Below, piece after piece: positions 20,204-27,714 of a stretch of DNA of 31,157 bases. Every line of letters begins with the position of its first letter. The stretch's first letter is position 1. The position numbers and the translations under genes were made by a program. Below the pieces are notes generated by a model. It saw nothing but the letters and a program-made list of their open reading frames with translations. It was not told the DNA's origin and did not search any database. The stretch is from Peptococcaceae bacterium (GTDB lineage: Bacteria; Bacillota; Peptococcia; Peptococcales; Peptococcaceae). The DNA is taken from positions 9,056-40,212 of the forward strand of contig JAHZHI010000015.1 of the NCBI GenBank assembly GCA_019420345.1, given 5' to 3'.

Positions 20204-20977
20204 TTAGTTCAGCTGCAATTCAGCAAAGGCGCTGCTGCGCAAAAGATAACGCAGTGCCCAGAAGCAGTAGAGGCAGAGCACGGCACAGCCCAGGATGCCG
20301 ATCCATGCCGCCTGCGCCTGGGTGAGCAGGGTCAAGCGGCTGCTGGTCATAGATAGCGCCAAAAGCACCAGTCCACACCAGCCTGCACTGCCCAGGCAGA
20401 CTTGCTGCGGCTGGCAGCGCCCCATCAAGGTCAGACAGCCGCTTGCTGCCAAAAGAAACGGCAGCAGCAGGTACAAAGGCAGCATCTGCGCTGACCTCGG
20501 CGTGCGCAAGAGTGCATAGCTCCACAGTCCAATGAGCATTACGCCGTCGCCCATGCCGATGATGAGCAATTTGGCAGTCAGCAGCCGTTGAGAAGAAAAA
20601 TAACTTGCGGCTTCCATTTCCTGCATGTGGTACAGTGAGGCGTTGTAGACGACCGGCAGTGCGGTCAACAGCACCAGCACTGCCAGCGCCCCCAGGCAAA
20701 GCGCCGCTGAGCGGCTGTTGAAAAAGTAGTAACCGCCGAAGACGGTGTCCAGCGCGCCGTTGGCGACAAGCAGGCAAAAAGCCTGAAAGAGCCAAATCTT
20801 CCAGCCGATGAAGCGCACCTGGGTGCGCAGAAAAGCGGCGAATCCAAGCCGTGGGCGTGGCGCTGTCGCCTGCATTTGCGCGGTGGCGGCTTCAAGGGTG
20901 CGCTGCTTGGCGGTTTCTTGTGGCGCGTCGGCTTGCAGTGTCGCCTGCAGTTGGCGACGAAAGTCAGAATGGGTCAT
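20204..20977 (-). CDS. Membrane protein coupled to the ECF sigma gene
   Basis: Predicted 257-residue protein with a hydrophilic N-terminus of about 60 residues (MTHSDFRRQLQATLQADAPQ...) and about six transmembrane helices. I do not recognise a named family. Its ATG overlaps the sigma gene stop (ATGA) with AAAGGAG 8 bases upstream, the usual arrangement of an ECF sigma factor and its membrane anti-sigma factor or a sigma-controlled transporter part. It precedes the ABC ATPase by 17 bases, so it may equally be an extra membrane subunit of the transporter. The reading frame runs open back to 21541 only because of GC-rich sequence; the upstream part is not this protein. Confidence 0.75.
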   Translation of the reverse strand: MTHSDFRRQLQATLQADAPQETAKQRTLEAATAQMQATAPRPRLGFAAFLRTQVRFIGWKIWLFQAFCLLVANGALDTVFGGYYFFNSRSAALCLGALAVLVLLTALPVVYNASLYHMQEMEAASYFSSQRLLTAKLLIIGMGDGVMLIGLWSYALLRTPRSAQMLPLYLLLPFLLAASGCLTLMGRCQPQQVCLGSAGWCGLVLLALSMTSSRLTLLTQAQAAWIGILGCAVLCLYCFWALRYLLRSSAFAELQLN

Positions 20978-21406
20978 CGTTCTTCTCCTTTCTCGTAATC
21001 GTGTTTCAAGCGTTTCAATGCTGCGCGCAGCCGTGACTGTACTGTGCGCAGCGGCAGCCCGGTGACGGCGGCAATCTCGCGCAGTGTCAGCGCCTGACCG
21101 AAGCGCAGCAGCACCACCTCGCGCTGAGGTTCGGGCAGCGCTGCCACCATTTGCCGCAGCTGCCATGCCGACTGCCACTCTGCTTGGGCGGCGTCTGGCG
21201 CGGCAGCGGCCACGATGCTGATAGCGGCCAATGTGGCGCAGAAATTTCAAAAACGTTTCCTGAGCGGCGTCTTCCGCTAGCGCCGGTGTTGGGGCATGCC
21301 ACAGGCAGTAGCGCAGAATGTCGTCATAATAGCCTTCCACCAGCGCTTCTGCCGCTGTGGCATCGCCGGCGGCCACGCGTGCTGCCAAGGCTCCATCGTC
21401 GTTCAC
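20974..21406 (-). pseudogene. ECF-type sigma factor gene, frameshifted and missing part of region 2
   Basis: The N-terminal part (from GTG at 21406 after GGGAGG) encodes sigma region 2.1-2.2: DATAAEALVEGYYDDILRYCLW and EDAAQETFLKFLRHIGRYQHRG. Region 4 (MVAALPEPQREVVLLRFGQALTLREIAAVTGLPLRTVQSRLRAALKRLKHDYEKG) is intact, but in another frame. The switch falls near 21200-21216. The residues that should follow RYQHRG (the W-L-x-x-I-A-x-N type region 2.3-2.4 that opens and reads the -10) are absent from all three frames, so the defect is an internal loss plus frameshift. The remnant is about 144 codons, short of the usual 160-175. An 8-base direct repeat AGCGGCCA (21205-21212, 21223-21230) flanks the spot. 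A sequencing error alone would not restore the missing residues. Confidence 0.78.
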
Positions 21407-21502
21407 CGCTGTCCACCTCCCTTTATTGTTCTTTGTGAAGGACCTTCTATCTATGATAACGAACCAGCTGCTAAAAATGATTGCTTTCGCAGAGATTTTT
21501 TC

Positions 21503-21547
21503 AAAAAAATATGCGCAGTGATCGATCGTTCGAACGAACACTGCGCG
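21503..21547 (-). terminator. Strong hairpin with T tract between the HAD gene and the sigma gene
   Basis: The outer stem GCGCAGTG / CACTGCGC (8 bp, perfect) encloses a 12-base palindrome TCGTTCGAACGA. On the minus strand it is followed by ATATTTTTTT. It reads as a second terminator shielding the sigma/ABC unit from the upstream operon. Confidence 0.65.
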
Positions 21548-21598
21548 TAGTCATGCAACAATATACACTTTGGGGCATGGTCTGATGATTGGTGGCAC

Positions 21599-21636
21599 AA
21601 AAAAATCCCCGCCGCGTTTCGAGAATGCAGCAGGGA
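21599..21636 (-). terminator. Terminator of the importer-PHP-HAD operon
   Basis: On the minus strand a 10-bp stem with two wobbles (TCCCTGCTGC / GCGGCGGGGA) and an 11-base loop is followed by seven Ts, 12 bases after the HAD stop. Confidence 0.82.
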
Positions 21637-21648
21637 ATGGAGGAGGCG

Positions 21649-22374
21649 TCAGAAACGGCCAATGAGGGTTGGCACGTCTTCAAGACGGTGCACGATGGCA
21701 TCGGCGTCGATGGTGCTGTTTACGGCACGGCCGTCACGGTCGAAGTAGATGGCGGTCATGCCGCTGTTGCGGGCGAAGCGCATGTCGTTGGCGCTGTCGC
21801 CGACCATGGCCAGATCTTCCGGGGCGAGTCCAAAGCGGGCAGCAAAAATTTCTGCCATATCCGGCGCTGGTTTTGGTCGGGCGACGCGGTCTGCGGTGAG
21901 CACCAAATCAACGGCATCGGCGACGCCCATGGCTTCAAGGGCATGGTGCGTGGAGGCATAGCTGTCTGAGGTGGCCACGCCAGTCTTGCAGCCTGTGGCG
22001 TGGAGTGTGTCGAACACGGCGTGAAGATCGCCGGTCGGCTTGCAGACGCCGTCCTGCAGGCAGGTCCACTCAAGCATTGTTTCGCTGAGTCGGGCAAAGA
22101 GACGGTCGTTTAAGGTGATGATGCCCTGTGCCGCCAACACCGTCATGCAGGCTGCAATGACATCGGCATTTGTTCCTGCGACGACGGGCGATTCTGGAAT
22201 CAGCCTGTCACCGTCAAAGCCACAGGCAGCCTCCAACGCCTGGCGCAGCGGCGTGTCGTCGTCGCGTCCCAGCTCGTGCAGCATAAAGGCCACAGTATGC
22301 TGCACAGGCTGGTGCCAGAACGTCGCCAGGTCAAGCAAGGTGTCGTCCTTGTCGAAAAGCACACCGCGGATCAT
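21649..22374 (-). CDS. HAD family phosphatase (phosphoglycolate phosphatase-like)
   Basis: HAD-superfamily hydrolase of 241 residues with all four motifs. Motif I is FDKDDTLLD with nucleophile D8 and acid/base D10; motif II is the serine of GVATSDSY; motif III is the lysine of ARPKPAPDM; motif IV is MVGDSANDM. A helical C1-type cap (about 18-95) fits the phosphoglycolate phosphatase/beta-phosphoglucomutase branch, usually phosphomonoesterases for small molecules. The ATG at 22374 overlaps the PHP gene stop (ATGA), with AAAGGA upstream; the longer open frame to 22569 is a shadow of the PHP gene. Coupling to a PHP hydrolase and an ABC importer suggests it removes phosphate from the imported compound or its cleavage product (inference). 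Confidence 0.92.
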   Translation of the reverse strand: MIRGVLFDKDDTLLDLATFWHQPVQHTVAFMLHELGRDDDTPLRQALEAACGFDGDRLIPESPVVAGTNADVIAACMTVLAAQGIITLNDRLFARLSETMLEWTCLQDGVCKPTGDLHAVFDTLHATGCKTGVATSDSYASTHHALEAMGVADAVDLVLTADRVARPKPAPDMAEIFAARFGLAPEDLAMVGDSANDMRFARNSGMTAIYFDRDGRAVNSTIDADAIVHRLEDVPTLIGRF

Positions 22375-23372
22375 TGCGCGTCGTCCTTTTCGAGAAAGTG
22401 AGCGTTGCTCCAGGCGGTTTTGCCGGCGTAGTCCACGCATTCGAGGCGCACGTAAGTTTCTGTGCCTTTGAGGGTGAACTCTACATGCTTCATGCCATCG
22501 CGGCTGGCGGCGATGACGGTGCCGCCAGCGTTGATATAGCCGCCGCAGATGAAGTTGACGCGTTCGCAAGGGCTGCAGTCAACCCAGACGGTGTTGCCAT
22601 CCTTGATGCCCCAGTTGTAGATCGCCGGGCCGGAGGAGGAGTAGTAGTTGCCGACGAGCATGGCGTCGATGATGGCATCGTGGTCCAGCGTGTCGGCCTT
22701 GACGACGATCCAGCCGCCGCAGGCATCATCGAAAAGGCCTTCGTTGTGGTTGTCGTCGCTGGCAAAGGCGAAAATCTGGCGCCCGCTGCGTAGAATCTTG
22801 TCCCAATAGGTCGTGTCAAAGCCGGTGTTGGATTCGTTGACTGTGTTGTAATTGTAGATTTCCAACGCCCAGATGCCGTTCAAGTCACAGAAATCTTCTG
22901 CTTCCACGCGGCTCCAGATAGGATGGTTGTAAGTCACGAGGCAGCCGTGGTCGCGCAGCGTGTTGGCCACGCCCTGCGCCACAGCAAGGCCGTCCCATTC
23001 TCCTTCGTAGACCGGCACTGGCAGGTATTCCAGGTGGTCAAAGTGTCTGTGAGCGGCTGCCTGCATGGCGCTGTTGCCAAGGATGCCGTGAAGGTGGTGT
23101 ACCTTCAAGCGTGCGCCGGGCACATTTGGATCCATGAGATTGGCCGAAGCTTCCAGACCCGGCAGGATGATGAAATCATCGCAGTCAAAAGCGTCGCGGT
23201 AGTCGGTGTAGCGGTCGTGTTCGCTAAGACAGAGAAAGTTGTAGCCCTGGCTGCGGAAGAGGGCGACGGATTCTTCCGGGGTTAGCTTGCCGTCAGAGTT
23301 GATGGTGTGACTGTGCAGGTTTCCTTTGTAGTAATGGCCGTTTTCCGGCAGGATGGTTACTGTTTTAAACAT
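22371..23372 (-). CDS. PHP-domain (CehA/McbA-like) metallohydrolase
   Basis: Predicted 333-residue PHP-type phosphoesterase. Metal-binding residues follow the PHP pattern: H20, H22 and D27 in GNLHSHTINSDGK; SEHD with H and D near 51-52; E in ILPGLEAS; H in VHHLHGIL; H in VTYNHPI; and SDDNH near 203-207. The full ligand set suggests a two- or three-metal site. No DNA polymerase or histidinol phosphatase features are seen; the closest pattern is the CehA/McbA branch. A C-terminal beta-rich domain (about 245-330) follows the hydrolase. No signal peptide, so it acts in the cytosol. Its ATG lies 8 bases inside the end of the ATPase gene, giving tight coupling to the importer. Phosphodiester or phosphoester hydrolysis of the imported ligand is inferred. 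Confidence 0.88.
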   Translation of the reverse strand: MFKTVTILPENGHYYKGNLHSHTINSDGKLTPEESVALFRSQGYNFLCLSEHDRYTDYRDAFDCDDFIILPGLEASANLMDPNVPGARLKVHHLHGILGNSAMQAAAHRHFDHLEYLPVPVYEGEWDGLAVAQGVANTLRDHGCLVTYNHPIWSRVEAEDFCDLNGIWALEIYNYNTVNESNTGFDTTYWDKILRSGRQIFAFASDDNHNEGLFDDACGGWIVVKADTLDHDAIIDAMLVGNYYSSSGPAIYNWGIKDGNTVWVDCSPCERVNFICGGYINAGGTVIAASRDGMKHVEFTLKGTETYVRLECVDYAGKTAWSNAHFLEKDDAQ

Positions 23373-24408
23373 GGGCAGCCTCTCTTTCTACACCGCGGAT
23401 GGAAAGACAATCGTGTTCAGGAATTGAGAGCCATACTTCCGTGCCAACGTCGTAGATGTTGAAACTGCGGAAGAGGGTGTCAACGTGCAGGCTCAGATCA
23501 CCGCTCTGCACTGTGTAGCGCAGCACGTTGCCGCGCGGTACGCTGCCGGTGATTACGCCAGGCAGCACCACATTGCCGTCCGCTTTGCGTGGTTCGTTTA
23601 CCGAAATGGCGATGGTTTCAGGACGAATAGCAATGGTGTGTCCAGCTTCTACAGGCAGGTTCGTGGCACGATAGAAGGCACTGCCTTCGATTTGATTGTA
23701 GCTGCCAATGAAGCTGGCGGCAAAAGTGGACACCGGCTTCGTGTACACGCTCACAGGGGTGCCGGCTTGTTCGATGCGGCCTGCGTGGAAGAGCTCGATG
23801 ACATCGCTCATGACCATGGCTTCGTCCTGGTCGTGGGTGACGAAGATCGTTGTCAGCCCGAGTTCCAGATGAATTTCGCGGATGCGGCTCTGCAATTCTT
23901 TGCGCAGCTTAGCATCAATGGCGGACAGCGGCTCGTCTAACAGCAGCACCTTTGGTTCGGTGACGATGGAGCGTGCCAGTGCCACACGCTGCTGCTGACC
24001 GCCGGAAAGGTTGGCCGGGTAGGATTTTTCCTTGCCCTTGAGATCCACCAACTCGATGGCATTCTTGACTTTCTTCTGAATTTCGTCAGCAGATTTCTTC
24101 TGCATTTTCAGTCCGAATGCGATGTTTTGCTCGACGTTCATGTTTGGAAACAGGGAATATTGCTGGAACACCATGCCGATGTTGCGCTGGTTGGCAGGAA
24201 GGAAGGTGATATCCTTGCCATCAAGAATGATGTTGCCGGATGTTACGGTTTCCAGACCGGACAGGCAGCGCAGCAGCGTGGACTTGCCACAGCCGGAAGG
24301 CCCCAACAGGGTGACCAGCTCACCTTTGTTGATGTTGAGATTGATTTCATCTAATACCGTGTTCTTGCCATATTGCTTGACCACGTTCTTAAATTCGATA
24401 TAGCTCAT
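23365..24408 (-). CDS. ABC importer ATP-binding protein (PotA/FbpC/PhnT-type)
   Basis: ATPase of 347 residues with Walker A GPSGCGKST (36-44), Q-loop MVFQQYSLFPNM, signature LSGGQQQRVALARSI, Walker B VLLLDEPLSA, and switch FVTHDQDEAM. The C-terminal 110 residues form a TOBE/OB regulatory domain (AIRPETIAI, GNVLRYTV). This subfamily (CUT1/Fe3+/polyamine/phosphonate) energises importers with two permeases. It lies between the permease genes and the PHP hydrolase in one operon. It is cotranslated with the hydrolase (8-base overlap), the main evidence that transport and hydrolysis belong together. Confidence 0.94.
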   Translation of the reverse strand: MSYIEFKNVVKQYGKNTVLDEINLNINKGELVTLLGPSGCGKSTLLRCLSGLETVTSGNIILDGKDITFLPANQRNIGMVFQQYSLFPNMNVEQNIAFGLKMQKKSADEIQKKVKNAIELVDLKGKEKSYPANLSGGQQQRVALARSIVTEPKVLLLDEPLSAIDAKLRKELQSRIREIHLELGLTTIFVTHDQDEAMVMSDVIELFHAGRIEQAGTPVSVYTKPVSTFAASFIGSYNQIEGSAFYRATNLPVEAGHTIAIRPETIAISVNEPRKADGNVVLPGVITGSVPRGNVLRYTVQSGDLSLHVDTLFRSFNIYDVGTEVWLSIPEHDCLSIRGVEREAAHV

Positions 24409-24435
24409 TGATTAAAGACCTCTCTTTGTAAGGAA

Positions 24436-25239
24436 TTAGCGTTCTTTACGGGATGTTGCATCGTTTTTCTGCAGTTTCAGCATCAGGCCAGTGACAAGGA
24501 AAACGACGGCGAAAATAACCACGACGATGGCGCTTGCCAGCCCGCTGGACGTGTACATATGTGTGTTCAAGTAAACCGACACGTTTTCGTAGTTGTTGCC
24601 AGCAATGTTATTAGCGAGAACGAAGTCGCCGAAGACGATGCTTTCAGCCAACAGGCTCGACACCAAAATGCCGGAGAAAATATTTGGCAGCACCACCTGC
24701 ACATAAGCACGGAAACGCCCGCAGCCCAGCACTTCTGCCGCTTGGATCAGCGTCTTGGCATCGATGGCATTGAGACTGTTGCGAATGCCTTGATAAATGT
24801 ACGGCAGCACCAAGATGGAGTAGGCGCCGAAAAGCATCAGCATGCGGTTTGAAAGGATGGTGCCAGTGCCGGTGTAGATAGAAATGATGCTGATGGAGAG
24901 AATGACGCCCTGCAGAGCATAAGGAATCATGCAGATCATCTGCATGAGGTTGCCCAGCTTGCGGTTCATCACTGTCACCGGATACATCGCCAAGAGCAGC
25001 AGAATAATCGTTAAAATGACGCTCACTGCACAGAGAATCAGTGTGCGTCCAATGCTCAGCCAGAAATCCATATCGGCAAAGAGCTCAGAATAGTTGCGCA
25101 GTGTGAAACCGCTTGGCAAAAGGTTGGTCCATTCCACGAAAAAGGAATAGATCAGAGTGGCCAAAAATGGGATCACCAGATAGGCGGCGATGATGAAGAG
25201 CACAATCTTGCCAGCGAGACTTGTCTTTTTGTTGTTCAT
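24436..25239 (-). CDS. ABC importer permease (PotC/FbpB-like)
   Basis: Inner-membrane permease of 267 residues with about six helices. It has the binding-protein-dependent transport motif (EAA loop) near 160-180: NAIDAKTLIQAAEVLGCGRFRAYVQVVLPNIFSGI, which docks the ATPase. Its ATG overlaps the stop of the preceding permease (ATGA). It is followed after 27 bases by the ATPase gene. Substrate specificity is set by the lipoprotein and is not readable here. Confidence 0.93.
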   Translation of the reverse strand: MNNKKTSLAGKIVLFIIAAYLVIPFLATLIYSFFVEWTNLLPSGFTLRNYSELFADMDFWLSIGRTLILCAVSVILTIILLLLAMYPVTVMNRKLGNLMQMICMIPYALQGVILSISIISIYTGTGTILSNRMLMLFGAYSILVLPYIYQGIRNSLNAIDAKTLIQAAEVLGCGRFRAYVQVVLPNIFSGILVSSLLAESIVFGDFVLANNIAGNNYENVSVYLNTHMYTSSGLASAIVVVIFAVVFLVTGLMLKLQKNDATSRKER

Positions 25240-26084
25240 ACAAGATCCCTTCCTTTCAAGTTGCGTTTCGTGAAGTAGTTGTTGATCAGGGTGGCAATGA
25301 TCATTAGAAGGATCAAAACTACAGCCAGCGCGCCGCCGGTAGCGCGGTCGATTTCAACATCACCTTTGTATTTTGAGGTGATCTGCAAGGCCAGCAACGC
25401 GTAGTTGTTGGAAACCAGAGCATAGGCACTGGCGTAGGCAGCGAGGGCGTTGGCAAAAAGTACGGACAACGTTCCCAAAATGCTTGGCAGAAGATTAGGA
25501 ATGGCAATGCGGAACCAGTAATCGACGGGTTTAGCGTTCAAAAGCATGGCTGCCTGGCGCCATTCTGGACGAATACCAGCGAAGGCAGGAATCAAAAGCA
25601 GGGTTGAGAGGGGAATTTGAAAATAAATGTATAAGAGCATCAACCCTTGTCCGGAATACAGATCGAAATTTTCCAGCAGTGGAATTCCATAATTGCGGCA
25701 GATGGTGGAGAACACACCAGTATTGCCCATCAGCACCATAAAGGCAAACGCCAGAGGCACACCAGAAAAATTTGAAGTCATGTTAAGCAGCATCGTGAAG
25801 GTACGCTGAGCACGTGGTGATGCTTCCGTGGCATAGCGGGCAGCGATAAAGGCAACGATCAGGCCAATGATGGCGGAGATCAGCGAAATCTTAATGCTGT
25901 TGATGATGGCTTGTGTGTACAATGGGGTGGTAAATATTTTGATAAAGTTTTCGAGGCCAAACGACTCGCTTTCTTTGCCGATCAGGCTGCTGTAAACCAG
26001 CTGCAGCAGTGGCAGAATTTCGTAGAGAAATACAACAACGGCAAAAGGAAGCAGGGCAAGGTAGCCAACTTTTTTGTTTTTCAT
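25236..26084 (-). CDS. ABC importer permease (PotB-like)
   Basis: Inner-membrane permease of 282 residues, about six helices, with an EAA-like loop around 168-200 (FAGIRPEWRQAAMLLNAKPVDYWFRIAIPNLLPSILGT). AGGAGG lies upstream of the ATG at 26084. It is separated from the substrate-binding lipoprotein gene by 77 bases that hold a hairpin, and is translationally coupled to the next permease. Confidence 0.92.
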   Translation of the reverse strand: MKNKKVGYLALLPFAVVVFLYEILPLLQLVYSSLIGKESESFGLENFIKIFTTPLYTQAIINSIKISLISAIIGLIVAFIAARYATEASPRAQRTFTMLLNMTSNFSGVPLAFAFMVLMGNTGVFSTICRNYGIPLLENFDLYSGQGLMLLYIYFQIPLSTLLLIPAFAGIRPEWRQAAMLLNAKPVDYWFRIAIPNLLPSILGTLSVLFANALAAYASAYALVSNNYALLALQITSKYKGDVEIDRATGGALAVVLILLMIIATLINNYFTKRNLKGRDLV

Positions 26085-26095
26085 GGTTTCCTCCT

Positions 26096-26126
26096 AAAAA
26101 CAGGCACCCGTTGTAACGGATGCCTG
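26096..26126 (-). terminator. Intercistronic hairpin between lipoprotein and permease genes
   Basis: A 12-bp stem with one mismatch (CAGGCATCCGTT / AACGGGTGCCTG on the minus strand) and a 2-base loop region is followed by GTTTTTA. It is likely a partial terminator or mRNA 3'-end stabiliser that gives more binding protein than permease. Confidence 0.65.
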
Positions 26127-26161
26127 TGTCTTCCTGTTGATTTTGGATCGAGAGTGGTGGG

Positions 26162-27298
26162 TTACTTGATCTCTGGAATGATGTTTTCCTGCCAGTAGGT
26201 GATAAGATCTTGGGTGACGTCGGTCCATTTGTCGTAATCGACCGTCTGAATTTGATCGCCGTACTGGGATTCATCGATCATCTTTGCTTTGATGTCTGCA
26301 GGAATTTCAACGTCATCACGGATAGGGGTTGCATACCCTTTTGCCAGGTTGATCTGACCTTCATCGCTGAGGATGTATTCACGCGCCAGGCAAGCTGCTG
26401 CTGGATGAGGCGCATTTTTGTTGATGATCGTTGCATAAGCGGAACGTACCGATGCATCGCTAGGAATGTTGATGGTGAAGGAAGCGTCTGGGTTGTCCTT
26501 CACAGCGCTGTCACGATAGTTCAGTGCGTTGAAGTCCCAAAGCAGTGCGCAGGCGATTTCACCGCTTTCAATGCGGGCTACAGAAGTATCGCCAATATCA
26601 AGACGTCCTTCTTCAGCGAGCTGGCTCAGGAAGTCGTAAGCTGGCTGGAGATTGTCAATGCTGCCGCCCATGGCGTAAGCGATGGCGAGTACAGCGTGCT
26701 GCGCCTGAGCAGCGGCGGATACGTCACCGATGGTTACTTTGTAGTCGCCTTCGAGAATGTCTGCAAAGCTCTTTGGTGCGTTTGGAACTTGATCGTCGTT
26801 GGTGATGATGGACATGGTGCCATAGTAGCCCGATACCCAGTCACCATCATCGTCTTTTGCCCAGTCAGGGATGCTGTCCCAATAGCTGGTCTTGTATTTC
26901 AGGGTCACGCCTTCGTCTTCAGCAACAGGGCCCCACTGCTGACCAACGTCACCGATGTCCTTGGTGCCGTCTTCGCCTTCTTCTTTGAACATGGCGATTT
27001 CTTCGGAACTGGACATATCAAGGTCAGTATGGTTTAGACCGTAAATATCGCTGAGATCGGTCCAGGTTTCCACCCAGTTTGCCCAGGTGTCTGGCATTCC
27101 GACCGAAGCAACTTCACCTTCGCTTTTGGCCTGCGCTTCAAGATCTTCGAGGGACATGGCGTTGTAGTCAACGGATGCTGTCTCTGCACTTGCAGAACTG
27201 CTGTCGCTGCTGTCACTGCCGCCGCCGCATCCGGCGAGACCGGCTGTCAGAGTGACGGCTAAAAGCATTGCTGTGATCGATTTGAAACCTTTTTTCAT
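26162..27298 (-). CDS. ABC importer substrate-binding lipoprotein
   Basis: Extracytoplasmic solute-binding protein of 378 residues. Signal peptide MKKGFKSITAMLLAVTLTAGLAGC with lipobox cysteine at 24 is followed by a Gly/Ser linker, then a two-lobe periplasmic-binding fold. The family is the Fe3+/polyamine/phosphonate-type cluster (patterns such as NAPKSFADILEGDYKVTIGD, IESGEIACALLWDFNAL, HPAAACLAREYILSDEGQINLAKGYATPIRDDV). The mature part is acidic. The ligand cannot be told from sequence. It is the first gene of the importer operon. Start at 27298 has GAAAGGAGA about 12 bases upstream; the open frame to 27379 extends through the promoter and is not used. Confidence 0.92.
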   Translation of the reverse strand: MKKGFKSITAMLLAVTLTAGLAGCGGGSDSSDSSSASAETASVDYNAMSLEDLEAQAKSEGEVASVGMPDTWANWVETWTDLSDIYGLNHTDLDMSSSEEIAMFKEEGEDGTKDIGDVGQQWGPVAEDEGVTLKYKTSYWDSIPDWAKDDDGDWVSGYYGTMSIITNDDQVPNAPKSFADILEGDYKVTIGDVSAAAQAQHAVLAIAYAMGGSIDNLQPAYDFLSQLAEEGRLDIGDTSVARIESGEIACALLWDFNALNYRDSAVKDNPDASFTINIPSDASVRSAYATIINKNAPHPAAACLAREYILSDEGQINLAKGYATPIRDDVEIPADIKAKMIDESQYGDQIQTVDYDKWTDVTQDLITYWQENIIPEIK

Positions 27299-27346
27299 CT
27301 TTTTTTGTGTTCTCCTTTCGTTTTTAAAGATGCGATCGTGGTTACT

Positions 27347-27375
27347 ATCATACGAGGTGTGTGTAAAATGCCCAA
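27347..27375 (-). promoter_or_regulatory. Promoter of the importer-PHP-HAD operon
   Basis: On the minus strand: -35 TTGGGC (27375-27370), 17 bases, -10 TATGAT (27352-27347). Confidence 0.65.
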
Positions 27376-27676
27376 GCAAAGTTGTGTTAAATATGTGAAA
27401 AATTTATAAGATGTGAAAGGGAGGGGGTATTTTACAGAGATTTTGCCCGACGCAGATGCGTTCTGTTGGCTGCTTTTATGGTGAAGGTGTTTGAAGATGG
27501 TCTTTTATGTGTAAAATGGGAAGCCTTTTCGAATAGGGCAGCTTTACAAAAAAATGTGTGGGAAAATGGCTGAAACGCAGCAACTGTAGGGAACACAGCT
27601 TTTTTATAAATGTGAAGATTCATCAACACCTGTACGTGAAAAAAATAATCCTAATGCAAAAATCTTAAAAATTCGG
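27376..27676. other. AT-rich intergenic region without a recognised gene
   Basis: About 300 bases between divergent units. It is A/T-rich, with short T and A runs. A minus-strand open frame of 65 codons at 27432-27629 has no ribosome site or family likeness, and I do not call it. No tRNA, riboswitch or clear terminator is recognised. It may carry regulator sites for the importer operon. Confidence 0.5.
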
Positions 27677-27697
27677 TATACTAGTAGATAGTACTAA
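27677..27697 (+). promoter_or_regulatory. -10 and small inverted repeat upstream of the second degV
   Basis: TATACT at 27677-27682 is a likely -10; no clear -35 is seen. It is followed by TAGTA-GATAG-TACTA, a 5-5-5 inverted repeat around the expected transcript start that could be an operator. Confidence 0.45.
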
Positions 27698-27714
27698 AAA
27701 GAGAAAGGTGACTA

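Noticed and set aside
21195..21235. Programmed ribosomal frameshift in the sigma gene
   Set aside because: No slippery heptamer is present, and joining the frames would still lack region 2.3-2.4.
20204..21541. A single 445-residue fusion of sigma region 2 with a membrane protein
   Set aside because: The middle is low-complexity Arg/Ala translation of the wrong frame over an intact sigma region 4, and the membrane gene has its own ribosome site and ATG at 20977.
27432..27629. 65-codon minus-strand open frame in the intergenic gap
   Set aside because: No ribosome site, no hydrophobic or charged pattern of a small protein, A/T-rich sequence; left as unassigned.
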